Shown in pieces: positions 62,541 to 64,000 of a DNA stretch of 64,000 nucleotides. Position 1 is the stretch's first letter, and every line of letters starts with the position of its first letter. Source of the stretch: Helicobacter sp. 13S00401-1 (lineage in GTDB: Bacteria > Campylobacterota > Campylobacteria > Campylobacterales > Helicobacteraceae); the NCBI RefSeq assembly GCF_002272925.1, contig NZ_MLAR01000005.1:1-64000 (forward strand). The letters are read 5' to 3'. Both the position numbers and the translations under genes were made by a program. Under the pieces are notes generated by a model that saw nothing but the letters and a program-made list of their open reading frames with translations, did no database searches and was not told where the DNA came from.

Positions 62541-64000
62541 ATGGAAAGTGGTTTAAGTAGAAGAGACTTTATCAAACAAGCAGCACTCGCAAGTGCAGCA
62601 GTTAGTGCTGGTCTTGCTGTTAGTACAAATCTTAGCGCAAAAGCCTCTAAGGCTGAAAAAAAGTGGTCCTGGGATAAAAGTGTATGTAGATTCTGTGGTA
62701 CAGGATGTGGGATAATGATAGCTACAGTAGATGATAGGATAGTAGCTGTAAAAGGAGACTTAGATGCTCCGGTTAATAAGGGGATAAACTGCATAAAGGG
62801 CTATTTTACTTCTAAGATAATGTATGCCCAAGATAGATTAAAAGAACCACTTTTAAGACTTAATGACAAAGGTGAGTTTGATAAAAAAGCTCCTTTTAAG
62901 GTAGTAAGTTGGCAGCGTGCTTTTGATGAGATGGAAAAGCAGTTTAAGAAAGTTTATAATGATATGGGGCCAACTGGTATAGCAATCTTTGGTTCAGGTC
63001 AGTACACTGTGCAAGAAGGCTATACTGCACTTAAGCTAATGAAAGCTGGGTTTAGATCTAATAATATAGATCCAAATGCACGCCATTGTATGGCATCTGC
63101 AGTTGGTGGCTTTATGCAAGTTTTTGGTATAGATGAGCCTAGTGGTTGTTATGATGACATAGAGATAACTGATACAGTTATAACTTGGGGATCTAACATG
63201 GCTGAGATGCACCCAATTTTATGGACTAGGATTACAGACGCTAAACTAAAAAGACCAGATAGATATAAACTTATCAACCTAACTACTTTTTCTAATCCAA
63301 CTAGTGATATGGCAGATATCGAGATAGTCTTTAAGCCTAGCACAGACTTAGCCATATGGAACTATATAGCCCATGAGATAGTTTATAACAATCCAAACTC
63401 GATTGACTGGGATTTTGTTAAGAAAAACTGTGTGTTTACAACTGGCTTCATAGATATAGGCTATGGTATGAGAGAAGATATAGACAATCCAAAATACTCC
63501 GACTTAGAACGCCAAACTATGAAAAAACAGCACGTTAAAGTTATAAGCGAAGAAGAAGCCCCTGGTCTTAGCTATCTTGGTATAAAAGCTAATGATAAAT
63601 TAGAAATGAAGCATGTTAAAAAAGCAGGTGCTAACTGGGAGATAAGTTTTGAAGAGTTTAAAACTGCCTTGAAACCTTATACACTAGACTACGTTGCAAA
63701 AATAGCTAAGGGTGATGATAGTGAAAGCATAGAATCTTTTAAGAAAAAACTTCAAGCTCTAGCATCTTACTACATGGAAAAAGGTAGAAAGATTATGAGT
63801 TTTTGGACTATGGGCTTTAATCAACATCAAAGAGGTGTTTGGGTTAATGAGCAATCCTACATGGTTCACTTCCTAGTTGGTAAGCAAGGCACTCCAGGAG
63901 ATTGTGCTTTTTCTTTAACTGGTCAACCTAGTGCTTGTGGAACTGCAAGAGAAGTCGGTACTTTTGCAAATAGACTTCCAGCAGATATGGTAGTAACTAA
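62541..64000 (+). CDS. napA: Periplasmic nitrate reductase NapA (5' part, cut by window end)
   Basis: Catalytic subunit reducing nitrate to nitrite in the periplasm. It has a Tat signal ([20 protein letters not shown]), the 4Fe-4S motif [11 protein letters not shown] with following [11 protein letters not shown], and a bis-MGD domain with [15 protein letters not shown] (Mo-ligand Cys region). AAGGAAGAGC precedes the ATG at 62541. About 486 codons are present and the gene runs out of the window; the nap partners would lie to the right. Confidence 0.97.
   Translation, partial: MESGLSRRDFIKQAALASAAVSAGLAVSTNLSAKASKAEKKWSWDKSVCRFCGTGCGIMIATVDDRIVAVKGDLDAPVNKGINCIKGYFTSKIMYAQDRLKEPLLRLNDKGEFDKKAPFKVVSWQRAFDEMEKQFKKVYNDMGPTGIAIFGSGQYTVQEGYTALKLMKAGFRSNNIDPNARHCMASAVGGFMQVFGIDEPSGCYDDIEITDTVITWGSNMAEMHPILWTRITDAKLKRPDRYKLINLTTFSNPTSDMADIEIVFKPSTDLAIWNYIAHEIVYNNPNSIDWDFVKKNCVFTTGFIDIGYGMREDIDNPKYSDLERQTMKKQHVKVISEEEAPGLSYLGIKANDKLEMKHVKKAGANWEISFEEFKTALKPYTLDYVAKIAKGDDSESIESFKKKLQALASYYMEKGRKIMSFWTMGFNQHQRGVWVNEQSYMVHFLVGKQGTPGDCAFSLTGQPSACGTAREVGTFANRLPADMVVT

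Overview
The window looks like the chromosome of an enterohepatic-type Helicobacter, or a close relative in the Campylobacterota. Reasons: low GC (about one third), the gene order thrB-ylxR-infB-rbfA-rimP and flgB-flgC-fliE-ftsI as in Helicobacter pylori, an AtpB and a PglK/Wzk-type flippase of epsilonproteobacterial character, a periplasmic NapA, and a HinfI/HpyIV-type methyltransferase. This is inference from sequence alone; no 16S gene is present.

Left part (1-13.3 kb), accessory. After a decayed AT-rich stretch (1-1.5 kb) comes a type II-C-like CRISPR-Cas locus with an unusual mirrored plan: an 8-repeat array and its own tracrRNA on the plus strand; cas2 on the minus strand; cas9 (1336 aa) and cas1 on the plus strand; then a second tracrRNA and a 46-repeat array on the minus strand. 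The two repeats and the two tracrRNAs are related but different, and the first tracrRNA stem is conserved by compensatory change. Between tracrRNA 1 and cas2 lies a solitary crRNA-like unit (TATAAT, 30-nt spacer, half repeat) whose PAM-proximal 13 nt match the cas2/cas9 intergenic promoter region exactly. This is the best candidate for an undescribed regulatory device. Every repeat ends in an extended -10 box, so each crRNA can have its own promoter. To the right (11.4-13.3 kb) are remnants of a small phage or plasmid-like element: tiny hydrophobic peptides with strong hairpins, two HTH genes (one frameshifted), an integrase tail and an orphan degenerate repeat.

Middle (13.3-37.1 kb): glycosyltransferase; RND-type adaptor plus sensor kinase; RNase P RNA; lepA; asd; a PLP aminotransferase; flavodoxin; a three-gene ABC importer; ffh; a PerR/Fur-type regulator; purH; a 1568-aa helicase-nuclease that looks like a stand-alone defence gene; glycerate kinase; and a Tat-exported TorA/BisC-type S/N-oxide reductase.

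Right part (37.1-64 kb), mostly core: bamA; the thrB-ylxR-infB-rbfA-rimP block; rseP-pgsA; a PglK-type flippase; luxS; lipoproteins; radA; a Tat-exported isochorismatase-like hydrolase; ftsI-fliE-flgC-flgB; yebC; atpB; a thiE/tenI-like gene; tRNA-Ala(GGC); an orphan GANTC-type methyltransferase; ridA; and the 5' part of napA, cut by the window edge. Two copies of a structured non-coding repeat lie at 37.3 and 60.1 kb; the first has perfect 46-bp inverted arms. The heptamer AGATTCT/AGAATCT, which contains GANTC, is strongly over-represented through the window and forms paired palindromes in intergenic terminators and inside rnpB.
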